From assembly GCA_015222115.1 (NCBI GenBank), contig JADFUO010000230.1, positions 1 through 7,925 on the forward strand: a stretch of DNA of 7,925 nucleotides, in the 5' to 3' direction. A model generated the notes under the pieces. The model saw only the letters and a program-made list of their open reading frames with translations, did no database searches and was not told where the DNA came from. Within the stretch, counting starts at the first letter, position 1. Each line of letters opens with the position of its first letter. A program made the position numbers and the translations under genes. The DNA is from Bacteroidota bacterium. GTDB taxonomy: Bacteria; Bacteroidota; Bacteroidia; Bacteroidales; JADFUO01. Positions 1-5,620 of the stretch are shown in pieces.

Positions 1-11
1 AAAATCCTCAT

Positions 12-31
12 CCGTACGGACTGCGGTTTTT
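12..31 (+). terminator. possible weak intrinsic terminator for a gene ending left of the window
   Basis: CCGTA (12-16) can pair with TGCGG (22-26) around a five-base loop, including one G-T wobble, and five T follow at 27-31. This would suit a plus-strand gene ending left of the window. The stem is short, and the same bases hold the 10-bp palindrome TCCGTACGGA (11-20), which links this spot to the repeats at 2945-2987 and 4429-4470. It may therefore be the remnant of a dispersed repeat instead of a terminator. Confidence 0.25.
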
Positions 32-231
32 CATCGAATTTTGCCTCAATCTGAAATAAAATCTTTCGCCTTGCAAAGGTCTCAAAATAAGAGAATTCAA
101 TTATCTGAAATCGGTAAGATTGCAATTTTATTTTGACCTGAAATGGTTAAATCATATTCATTTGATATTGTTTATTGATTATTAATCATGTCATAATGAT
201 TCGATGGATTTCAATAACGCGAAACATCATA

Positions 232-253
232 GAGACACGCCGCGGCGTGTCTC
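232..253. repeat. perfect 22-bp palindrome, GAGACACGCC family, copy 1
   Basis: The sequence reads GAGACACGCCG followed directly by its exact reverse complement, so it is a perfect palindrome without a loop. It is far richer in GC than its surroundings. A sister copy lies 32 bp to the right at 286-307. Short palindromes of this general look occur as dispersed REP-like repeats in bacterial genomes; that this is one is an inference from its shape and the two copies. Confidence 0.7.
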
Positions 254-285
254 AAACAAAACAAAATTATTTAACGATTGTAAGG

Positions 286-307
286 GAGACATGCCAAGGC
301 GTGTCTC
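286..307. repeat. 22-bp inverted repeat, GAGACACGCC family, copy 2
   Basis: GAGACATGCC (286-295) and GGCGTGTCTC (298-307) are inverted around AA. One position differs from a perfect repeat, and it can still form a G-U pair in RNA. The element ends 6 bp before the stop codon of the adaptor gene, so operon mRNA would carry a ten-pair hairpin just after its last codon and a second one (232-253) shortly after. No run of U follows, so it is not a standard intrinsic terminator, but it could protect the 3' end or stop transcription less efficiently. Confidence 0.65.
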
Positions 308-313
308 TACGAA

Positions 314-1414
314 TTATCTTACCGTATTTGACGTTCCGCTATTGATTTTAATTTTGTCATCTTTTGTTAAACCTGATTTAACTTCAATATTAATGCCGTC
401 TGATAGACCTGTTTCAATCAGTTTTTTTTCATATTGCTGGGGTCCAATTTCAATTTCAACAAAAACCGTATCTTCATCAAATTGTAATAAACTTTCAGAA
501 ATCACCAGCACACTGTCAACTCTGTCAAGAACAATATCTGCGTTGGCACTGTATCCTGCTCTGATAAACCGGTCGTCTCTGAGTTTAACATCAGCTTTAA
601 TTTCAAACTGAATTGCTCCGTTTTCTTCAACTCCTTTTGGTGAAATATGCTCAAGTTTGGCATCAAAAGTTATATCTTCAATTGCTCCGATTGTAAGTAT
701 CAAAGGCATTCCTTCTTTAATTTTCCCCACTTCGGATTCATCAATTTTACCTTCAAAAACCATTTCGCCCATATCAGCAATTATTGCAATGGTTGTACCG
801 GGGTTAAAGGTATTGCTTTCAATAACCGAGTTCCCTATTTCAACAGGTACATCCAAAACCATTCCTTCAATTGTTGAACGTATGAGTGTATTTGTTTCCT
901 TCCCTGATTTCTTGGTTTGTCCTTCCTTAACCAGATCAAGATTATTCCGGGCTGATTCAAGTTCTTCTTTGGCACCGGTGTATGCTAATTCATAACCTTC
1001 AAATTCAGCTTTTGCAACTACACCTTTATTAAGTAGATCCAATTGGCGATCGTAATTTCTTTTGGCATTACTGAGATTAATCTCTGCCCTGTTGAGTCTT
1101 GATTCTGCATTGTTCAGATTGACCATGTTGGGGATTATCTTAACCTTAGCAATCAAATCACCCTTTTTAACCAATTCGCCTGCTTCAACATAAATTTCTT
1201 CAACAATACCTGAAACCTGGGGTTTAATATCAATTTCCTTTCGCGGTACTACCGAACCTGTTGCTGTTGTCTTTTTTATTATATTACTGACAAACGGAGA
1301 GCTTGTTTCGTAAATAACCGGTTTTGGCTGCGATTTCTGATATAAGAAGTAAATAGTATAAGCAAAAACCGCTAAAATTATTACTCCGAAGAATATTTTA
1401 AAAAACTTTTTCAT
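314..1414 (-). CDS. HlyD/MacA-type periplasmic adaptor subunit of an ABC exporter
   Basis: This 366-residue protein is a membrane fusion (adaptor) protein that links an inner-membrane ABC exporter to the outer parts of the cell envelope. Residues 5-25 form one N-terminal membrane anchor, with Lys residues at 2-3 on the cytoplasmic side. A first half lipoyl domain follows (about 60-92, with PQVSGIVEEIYVEAGELVKKG). A helical hairpin rich in Ala, Asn, Glu and Leu (about 98-165) comes next, then the second lipoyl half (about 178-213), a beta-barrel (about 214-290) and a C-terminal membrane-proximal domain. There is no lipobox Cys, so it is anchored by its helix and is not a lipoprotein. The length is typical of MacA-like adaptors. 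The start follows an A-rich stretch without a Shine-Dalgarno sequence. It is the last gene of the operon, 79 bp after the second permease. The family is clear; the exported substrate is unknown. Confidence 0.93.
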   Translation of the reverse strand: MKKFFKIFFGVIILAVFAYTIYFLYQKSQPKPVIYETSSPFVSNIIKKTTATGSVVPRKEIDIKPQVSGIVEEIYVEAGELVKKGDLIAKVKIIPNMVNLNNAESRLNRAEINLSNAKRNYDRQLDLLNKGVVAKAEFEGYELAYTGAKEELESARNNLDLVKEGQTKKSGKETNTLIRSTIEGMVLDVPVEIGNSVIESNTFNPGTTIAIIADMGEMVFEGKIDESEVGKIKEGMPLILTIGAIEDITFDAKLEHISPKGVEENGAIQFEIKADVKLRDDRFIRAGYSANADIVLDRVDSVLVISESLLQFDEDTVFVEIEIGPQQYEKKLIETGLSDGINIEVKSGLTKDDKIKINSGTSNTVR

Positions 1415-1477
1415 TTTTTTTATTATTTAATTTTTACTGTATTTTCGTATCAATATAATATTATTAATTTCATCTTT

Positions 1478-1490
1478 CCCCTTATCGGGG
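1478..1490. other. small intercistronic hairpin
   Basis: CCCC (1478-1481) and GGGG (1487-1490) face each other around a five-base loop, a GC-rich spot in an AT-rich 79-bp gap, 3 bp past the stop codon of the second permease. Five T follow only on the plus strand, where no gene needs ending. In operon mRNA it would be a short hairpin between permease and adaptor. With only four pairs, its importance is doubtful. Confidence 0.3.
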
Positions 1491-1493
1491 TTT

Positions 1494-2756
1494 TTATTCG
1501 TTTCTGATTGCATCTATCGGTTTAATACTTACGGCTTTCTTAGCAGGTATAAATCCTGCCAATGCCCCTGCAATGACCAAAACTATCAATGCTGTAATTG
1601 CTTTATCAAAATCAACTTCAGGATTATTGAACATAGCTTTATCTGCTCCTGTTTTTATTAAAATATAATTAACCAACTCAACTATTCCAACACCAATGGC
1701 TAATCCTATGTAACCGGCTAAAGCAGTCAGGAAAACCGATTCGGTAATTATCTGGGTAATAATATTCAATGGTGTTGCTCCAATTGCTCTTTGTATTCCA
1801 ATTTCTTTGGTTCGTTCTTTAACAACAATCAACATTATATTACTTACCCCGATAACACCGGCCAAAAGCGTACCTATACCAACTATCCATATCAAACCGT
1901 TTATTCCTGCAAACAGCTTAGTCATTTTTTTAAACTCGTTTTCAACATTAAACGAACCTATTGCCCTGTCATCATCCGGAGATATGCTGTGACGTGTTTT
2001 CATTAATGCTTTGGCTTTTTCTTCCACAAGCGAAACAGATGAGTTACTTTTAGCAGTTATTGCATACCAGCCAACTATATCACCATAATTATAGGTTTTT
2101 TGCAAAGTTGTAAACGGAATACATATTTGTTGGTTTTCGCGATCAGCTTGATGGTCATTTTTTTTGGATTGAAAAGTTCCTACAACCTTAAAATAAACAC
2201 CCTGAATACGCAGATACTGACCTATAGGCTTTTCGCCCGGTTCAAACATTTCATCAACAATCCTGATTCCGATAACTGCAATTTTTCTTTTTTCGTCAAT
2301 ATCAATTTTATTAATAAACCTGCCGCTAAGCATCTTAACGGGATCAATAATATTATATGCGGGATAATCTCCCTGAATTGTAAATGCTCCTGTTCTTTCG
2401 CCGCGAATGACATTATTATTTCCATTTCCGCCCCAACCCTGTAGTCTTGGAGCAATATGTTCTATTTCAGGAATATTATCTATAAGTGCCTGTGTATCGT
2501 TGTTTTTAAACCGGTAAAACCTGCCTCTTGGGAATCCTTTATATGGTATGGTTGTTCTTCGTGTCCACATAAACATACTGTTCGTTGCCAAATCACCCAT
2601 ACCGGTATTTGCACCATTATGCAAGCCTTTTCCGGAACCAAGCATAATAATAAGCATAAAGATCCCCCAAAAAACCCCAAAGGCTGTAAAAAAAGTACGC
2701 AGTTTGTTTTTCTTTAACGTACTAAATATTTCTTGCCATCTGTCTAAATCAAACAT
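1494..2756 (-). CDS. FtsX/MacB-family ABC exporter permease, second paralogue
   Basis: This 420-residue inner-membrane permease has the four-helix plan of MacB-type (type VII) exporters: one N-terminal membrane helix (about 20-42), a large periplasmic MacB-PCD-like domain (about 45-280), then three helices (about 288-312, 341-368 and 386-404). The cytoplasmic loop KERTKEIGIQRAIGATP after helix 2 is the conserved FtsX-family segment that contacts the ATPase. The nucleotide-binding domain of E. coli MacB is absent, so it must use a separate ATPase, here the product of 4488-5207. Such exporters do not form a pore through the membrane; they move the periplasmic adaptor with energy from cytoplasmic ATP. 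It is a paralogue of the permease just upstream. The first 40 and last 140 residues match closely, while the periplasmic domain has diverged and contains a Gly/Asn-rich patch (GWGGNGNNN). The start MFDLD matches that of the sister gene. Confidence 0.93.
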   Translation of the reverse strand: MFDLDRWQEIFSTLKKNKLRTFFTAFGVFWGIFMLIIMLGSGKGLHNGANTGMGDLATNSMFMWTRRTTIPYKGFPRGRFYRFKNNDTQALIDNIPEIEHIAPRLQGWGGNGNNNVIRGERTGAFTIQGDYPAYNIIDPVKMLSGRFINKIDIDEKRKIAVIGIRIVDEMFEPGEKPIGQYLRIQGVYFKVVGTFQSKKNDHQADRENQQICIPFTTLQKTYNYGDIVGWYAITAKSNSSVSLVEEKAKALMKTRHSISPDDDRAIGSFNVENEFKKMTKLFAGINGLIWIVGIGTLLAGVIGVSNIMLIVVKERTKEIGIQRAIGATPLNIITQIITESVFLTALAGYIGLAIGVGIVELVNYILIKTGADKAMFNNPEVDFDKAITALIVLVIAGALAGFIPAKKAVSIKPIDAIRNE

Positions 2757-2827
2757 GTCTTTTGTGTTGGGGGTTTAAAAATATATTACTATTCAATATG
2801 TTAAGTATTATTTATATATTTAGTTAC
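2757..2827 (-). promoter_or_regulatory. conserved 5' leader of the second permease gene
   Basis: This AT-rich leader, directly before the start codon, is nearly the same as that of the other permease (4255-4329). Both contain the block ATATATTACTAT, then AATATGTTAAGTATT and a TATATA stretch, with few changes and small length differences. Non-coding DNA drifts quickly, so the match suggests recent copying, homogenisation or a shared function in translation or processing. I could not find a convincing promoter or Shine-Dalgarno sequence in it. Confidence 0.5.
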
Positions 2828-2990
2828 AAGGCTGAGGCTAAGGCTGAGGCTAAGGTGAAATATTTTTATCATAAAATTTTTTGTAATTAAAAATAGTTGT
2901 TAATCAAATAAGTTTATTTTTTCTCTTTCTTTTCTTTTCCTTTTCCTCAGCCTTACGACTGAAAGTAGTCCGTATGGAGCCTTAGCCTTT
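2828..2990. repeat. intercistronic inverted-repeat element, copy A
   Basis: The left edge (2828-2855) is built of two 12-bp copies of GGCTGAGGCTAA, then GG. The right edge (2979-2990) reads GCCTTAGCCTTT, the inverse of the left-edge unit. An extra inverted piece, CCTCAGCCTT, lies at 2945-2954. Between 2953 and 2975 a small hairpin is possible: TACGACT pairs with AGTCCGTA, with one bulged C. The body is AT-rich and shares long identical stretches with copy B at 4330-4479, for example GTTGTTAATCAAATAAG. It encodes nothing recognisable. It lies in the 268-bp gap between the two permease genes and would be transcribed with them. Confidence 0.7.
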
Positions 2991-3024
2991 TGCTATATAT
3001 CAATTTTATTATTCTTTCTTCTTT

Positions 3025-4254
3025 CTATTCATCATGAAGTGCAACAATGGGTTTAACATTAGCGGCTTTTCGTGCAGGAACAAAACCTGCAATAGCGCCA
3101 GATATTACCAACAAAATTGTTGCACTTATTGCTACTGTAAAATTTACTTCCGGATTAGCAAAGTAATCGGTTGCGGGCATTGCCTTTGAAACCAATTCAA
3201 GTAATCCAACACCTAATACCAAGCCAATATATCCAGCAAAAGCAGTAATTAAAATTGATTCCTGTAAAATCAAACTTATTACCGACCATGGGGTTGCACC
3301 CAGTGCCTTTCTTATACCAATTTCTTTTGTACGATCTTTCACAACAATCATCATAATATTACTAACTCCTACTATTCCTGCAATGATTGTTCCTATGCCG
3401 ATTATCCAGATAAACAAACGAATGCTTGCAAACAATTTCATAAATGTTTCATAATTTTCAACATTATTCCATATACGTAATGCCCTCTGGTCTTCGATTG
3501 CAAAATGGTGTTTTTTTGAAAGTTTTATTCTTATTTCATCAACCATTTCTTCGCTTTGTGCAACAGTTGCATTTCCAACGGTCATTGAAATGTTGTTGAT
3601 ACGGTTTCCGCGGTTAAAAACTCTCTGGGCTGTAGAAACCGGTATATAAACCCTTGTGAGGTCTCGGTCACCACCGGGGTCATCAAATACTCCGACAACC
3701 TTAAACGGCACTCCGCTTAATTTTACATGTTTCCCGACCGGGTCTTCTCCCTTAAAAAGTGCTTCTTCAACCAACCTGCCGATTGCCGTAACTTTCCTGT
3801 ATTCTTCAACATCAAGATTATTTAAAAATCTCCCGTTTGTGATTTCCAGATTTTCAATTTTTCCATAATCGGGATGTGAACAAAAAATATCAAAACTCCC
3901 GTATTCATTTTTATAAGATATGGTATTATTTTCCCATATTCTAAACCTCGAAGAAATAAACTCAACACTATCAATTGTTTTAATATCTTCATAATCAGTA
4001 TTCGTAAATCTTATGAATCGTCCCGGCTTGTATCCTTTATGAGCTATACTTGTAATTCCCTGGTTTACCCAGAGAGTATTTTCAGCATCGCCTTCAAATT
4101 CTTTTTGTACACCATTCTCAAGACCATAACCCGAACCCAACAAAACAATAAGCATAAATATACCCCAGGCTACACTAAAACCTGTTAAGAAAGTACGCAA
4201 TTTGTTTTTCTTAATGGTACTGAATATTTCCTGCCATTTATCTAAATCAAACAT
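3025..4254 (-). CDS. FtsX/MacB-family ABC exporter permease, first paralogue
   Basis: This 409-residue permease has the same build as its neighbour: an N-terminal helix (about 20-42), a periplasmic MacB-PCD-like domain (about 45-273), and three C-terminal helices (about 281-305, 334-358 and 375-393). The ATPase-contact loop KDRTKEIGIRKALGATP starts near residue 306. It has no ATP-binding domain of its own. The two permeases share an almost identical start and membrane half but differ widely in the periplasmic half, as expected if they form a heterodimer or serve different substrates. It follows the ATPase gene after a 233-bp spacer, which is long for this operon type, where such genes often nearly overlap. 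It ends with TAG. The start follows an A-rich stretch without a Shine-Dalgarno sequence. The family assignment is firm; the substrate is unknown. Confidence 0.93.
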   Translation of the reverse strand: MFDLDKWQEIFSTIKKNKLRTFLTGFSVAWGIFMLIVLLGSGYGLENGVQKEFEGDAENTLWVNQGITSIAHKGYKPGRFIRFTNTDYEDIKTIDSVEFISSRFRIWENNTISYKNEYGSFDIFCSHPDYGKIENLEITNGRFLNNLDVEEYRKVTAIGRLVEEALFKGEDPVGKHVKLSGVPFKVVGVFDDPGGDRDLTRVYIPVSTAQRVFNRGNRINNISMTVGNATVAQSEEMVDEIRIKLSKKHHFAIEDQRALRIWNNVENYETFMKLFASIRLFIWIIGIGTIIAGIVGVSNIMMIVVKDRTKEIGIRKALGATPWSVISLILQESILITAFAGYIGLVLGVGLLELVSKAMPATDYFANPEVNFTVAISATILLVISGAIAGFVPARKAANVKPIVALHDE

Positions 4255-4329
4255 GTTTTTCGTGTTGGGTGTTTTTTAAAATATATTACTATCCAATATG
4301 TTAAGTATTATTTATATATATTTAGTTAC
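4255..4329 (-). promoter_or_regulatory. conserved 5' leader of the first permease gene
   Basis: This is the counterpart of the leader at 2757-2827, lying between the inverted-repeat element and the start codon. It differs by a few substitutions and by small length changes in its T and TA runs. The CCCAACAC-like stretch about 10 bases before the ATG on the minus strand is present in both leaders. Whether the conservation reflects function or recent duplication cannot be told from this window. Confidence 0.5.
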
Positions 4330-4479
4330 AAGGCTGAGGCTAAGGCTAAGGTGAAATATTTTTTCATCCTAAAAAATTCTATAATTAAAAAGTTGTTAAT
4401 CAAATAAGTTTATTATTTTCTTTTTTTTCCTCAGCCTTACGACTGAAAGGAGTCCGTATGGAGCCTTAGCCTCAGCCTT
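4330..4479. repeat. intercistronic inverted-repeat element, copy B
   Basis: This 150-bp segment is bounded by a perfect 17-bp inverted repeat: AAGGCTGAGGCTAAGGC (4330-4346) and its exact reverse complement (4463-4479). The left edge continues with one more TAAGG. Inside are the same AT-rich core as in copy A and the same bulged hairpin (4437-4459, with AGTCCGTA at 4451-4458). It ends 8 bp after the ATPase stop codon on the transcript. It could be a miniature inverted-repeat element without a transposase, or a long intercistronic stem-loop that tunes expression of ATPase against permease. I see no clear target-site duplication at its edges. Confidence 0.75.
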
Positions 4480-4487
4480 TTCTAACA

Positions 4488-5207
4488 TCAATTACTTACA
4501 AGACTCATTTCTTCAAGCCATCTTTTCCTGTCGCCGTTTGAGATACTTTTTTCAATAATTCCATCATTTAGTTTTATTACCCTGTCTGTCATTGCTGCAA
4601 TATCGCGTTCGTGGGTAACAATTAAAATCGTGATTCCCGTTGCATTTATTTCTTTTAATATTTTCATTACTTCAATTGAAGTTTTAGAATCCAGGGCGCC
4701 GGTAGGTTCGTCTGCAAGAATTACTTTTGGTTTGGAAATTAAAGCCCTGGCAATTGCCAGTCTTTGTTTTTGCCCACCTGATAATTCATTCGGTAAATGG
4801 TCTGCCCAATCAAGCAGATCTAATTTTTCTAAATATTCTAATGCAATTTTATTTCTTTTTCGTCTTCCAACTCCCTTATAATATAATGGTAATGCAACAT
4901 TTTCCATTGCATTTTTAAACGAAATTAAGTTGAATGATTGAAAAACAAAACCCAGCATTTCGTTGCGATAATGTGCTGCTTTGGTTTCATTCATATCTTT
5001 AATCAGGGTGCCATTCAAATAATATTCTCCTTTATCATAAGTATCTAAAATTCCGATCAAATTTAAAAGGGTTGATTTACCTGATCCTGATGACCCCATA
5101 ATTGAAATAAGTTCGCCTTTTTGAACTTCCAGATCAATTCCCTTTAAAACATGTAATTTGTTGCTTCCCATTACATACGTTTTATGGATGTTTTTTAAAG
5201 TTAACAT
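4488..5207 (-). CDS. MacB/LolD-type ABC transporter ATPase
   Basis: This 239-residue cytoplasmic ATPase powers the exporter whose two permeases follow it. All key parts of an ABC ATPase are visible: Walker A GSSGSGKST (38-46), Q-loop Gln90 in FVFQSFNL, signature LSGGQ (142-146), Walker B VILADE (162-167) with catalytic Glu167, D-loop ALDS (171-174) and switch His199 in VTHE. The context of these motifs (SGSGKSTLLNLIG, FQSFNLI, ADEPTGALDS) is that of the MacB/LolD/YknY branch, in which the ATPase is paired with FtsX-like permeases. The length is normal for a stand-alone subunit. It is the first gene of the operon. A sigma-54-like promoter at 5289-5305 predicts a leader of about 70 nt. The start codon follows AT-rich sequence without a Shine-Dalgarno match. 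The stop is TGA, 8 bp from repeat element B. Confidence 0.95.
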   Translation of the reverse strand: MLTLKNIHKTYVMGSNKLHVLKGIDLEVQKGELISIMGSSGSGKSTLLNLIGILDTYDKGEYYLNGTLIKDMNETKAAHYRNEMLGFVFQSFNLISFKNAMENVALPLYYKGVGRRKRNKIALEYLEKLDLLDWADHLPNELSGGQKQRLAIARALISKPKVILADEPTGALDSKTSIEVMKILKEINATGITILIVTHERDIAAMTDRVIKLNDGIIEKSISNGDRKRWLEEMSLVSN

Positions 5208-5288
5208 AAGTGAATATAAATATAGTTAAATTTGATGAAGGCTGAAATTAGTTATAACGAATAAAAAAATTGAACATTTCATTTTACT

Positions 5289-5305
5289 AACTATTTTCAT
5301 GCCAA
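5289..5305 (-). promoter_or_regulatory. sigma-54-like (-24/-12) promoter of the exporter operon
   Basis: Read on the minus strand the site is TTGGCATG-AAAA-TAGTT, against the sigma-54 consensus YTGGCACG-N4-TTGCW. The -24 box matches at seven of eight positions. The -12 box keeps T, G and the last W, but T replaces the usual C after G. The spacing (GG, ten bases, G) is correct. Transcription would start near 5278, about 70 nt before the ATPase start codon. The peptidase gene has a near copy at 7580-7596, which strengthens the call. Confidence 0.6.
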
Positions 5306-5323
5306 TTTGCTTTTCTTTTTGTT

Positions 5324-5336
5324 AATCAGTGTTTTG
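5324..5336 (+). promoter_or_regulatory. IHF-like DNA-bending site
   Basis: AATCAGTGTTTTG fits the IHF consensus WATCAR-N4-TTR completely. It lies between the presumed activator sites and the sigma-54-like promoter, where a DNA bend would bring the activator to the polymerase. A related site (one mismatch) has the same spacing at 7615-7627. The consensus derives from enterobacteria, so use by an HU/IHF-family protein here is inference. Confidence 0.45.
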
Positions 5337-5369
5337 GAAATATTATTTATTTTTTATAAACCGGGTTTG

Positions 5370-5386
5370 TGTACGCTTCCTATACA
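5370..5386. promoter_or_regulatory. possible activator site, promoter-proximal (exporter)
   Basis: TGTACGCTTCCTATACA is an imperfect inverted repeat (TGTA-N9-TACA) that begins with the half-site TGnnCG. It lies 64 bp upstream of the -24 box. The peptidase module has TGTACG at exactly the same distance (7661). Confidence 0.45.
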
Positions 5387-5391
5387 TAATG

Positions 5392-5407
5392 TGTGCGTTA
5401 TCGTTCA
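5392..5407. promoter_or_regulatory. palindromic activator site, promoter-distal (exporter)
   Basis: The minus strand reads TGAACGATAACGCACA, a palindrome of type TGnnCG-N4-CGnnCA. It matches the site at 7681-7696 (TGAACGATTACGAACA) at 14 of 16 positions. It lies 86 bp upstream of the -24 box, where enhancer sites of NtrC-type activators are usual. The cognate regulator is not in this window. Confidence 0.6.
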
Positions 5408-5481
5408 ATAACTTTTAATATTTTTAGATTAGACAGAAATATTATACAAAAAGTTACAATGCTGAGAAAATTTTATGTAAT

Positions 5482-5507
5482 AAAAAAAGCTCCACCGAAG
5501 TGGAGCT
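5482..5507 (-). terminator. intrinsic terminator of the peptidase gene
   Basis: On the minus strand AGCTCCAC-TTCG-GTGGAGCT forms a perfect eight-pair hairpin (5488-5507) closed by the very stable C(UUCG)G tetraloop, followed at once by a run of T (down to 5482). It lies 113 bp after the stop codon of the peptidase gene. It would separate that gene from the exporter operon, in line with the operon having its own promoter. Confidence 0.9.
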
Positions 5508-5509
5508 AA

Positions 5510-5582
5510 AGTACTTTTTGTACTACGGCATTTCCGACAAGTATCGGAAAGAATAATGGGTGTTTTCAATATTCCATTATTC
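5510..5582 (-). other. array of three hairpins ahead of the terminator
   Basis: In the peptidase transcript three further stems follow in order. The first has nine pairs (5551-5559 with 5574-5582, loop 14). The second has seven (TTTCCGA 5531-5537 with TCGGAAA 5544-5550, loop 6). The third has five (AGTAC 5510-5514 with GTACT 5520-5524, loop TTTTT). The first two touch each other without a gap. Together with the terminator hairpin this gives a compact structured 3' region of about 95 nt, starting 38 nt past the stop codon. It could protect the mRNA or yield a small RNA by processing. Confidence 0.55.
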
Positions 5583-5620
5583 CATCTTTGTATTTGTTTT
5601 TAGACCAACTTTTTATATAT

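Larger units (their letters stand above)
1..313. other. non-coding left end, downstream of the exporter operon
   Basis: I see no credible gene here. The stretch is AT-rich and holds a possible small terminator at 12-31 and two GAGACACGCC-type palindromes at 232-253 and 286-307. A plus-strand reading frame that begins near 204 only runs through the palindromes and the antisense of the adaptor gene. No outer-membrane TolC-type gene follows the adaptor within the window, although exporters of this type in Gram-negative bacteria normally need one. Confidence 0.6.
5208..5481. other. regulatory region of the exporter operon
   Basis: This stretch between the ATPase start and the peptidase terminator has no gene. 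It holds the full promoter module: -24/-12 site, IHF-like site and two upstream palindromes. From 5408 to 5481 the sequence is AT-rich with nothing I recognise. Confidence 0.6.

Noticed and set aside
204..611. Plus-strand reading frame of 135 codons over the palindromes and the 3' end of the adaptor gene.
   Set aside because: It lies mostly antisense to a well-supported gene. Its repeated Pro-Arg-Arg-Val-Ser words come only from the two palindromes.
1478..1495. CCCC-GGGG hairpin followed by TTTTT as a plus-strand terminator.
   Set aside because: The stem has only four pairs and no plus-strand gene ends nearby; the T run overlaps the permease stop codon.
2828..2855. Tandem GGCTGAGGCTAA units as the start of a CRISPR array.
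   Set aside because: There are only two 12-bp units in direct contact, without spacers, and no cas genes. They belong to the inverted-repeat element.
1494..4254. The two permease genes as an assembly or recent duplication artefact.
   Set aside because: Their periplasmic halves differ strongly, both frames are intact and their lengths differ (420 and 409 residues), so they are true, diverged paralogues. Only the spacers look recently copied.
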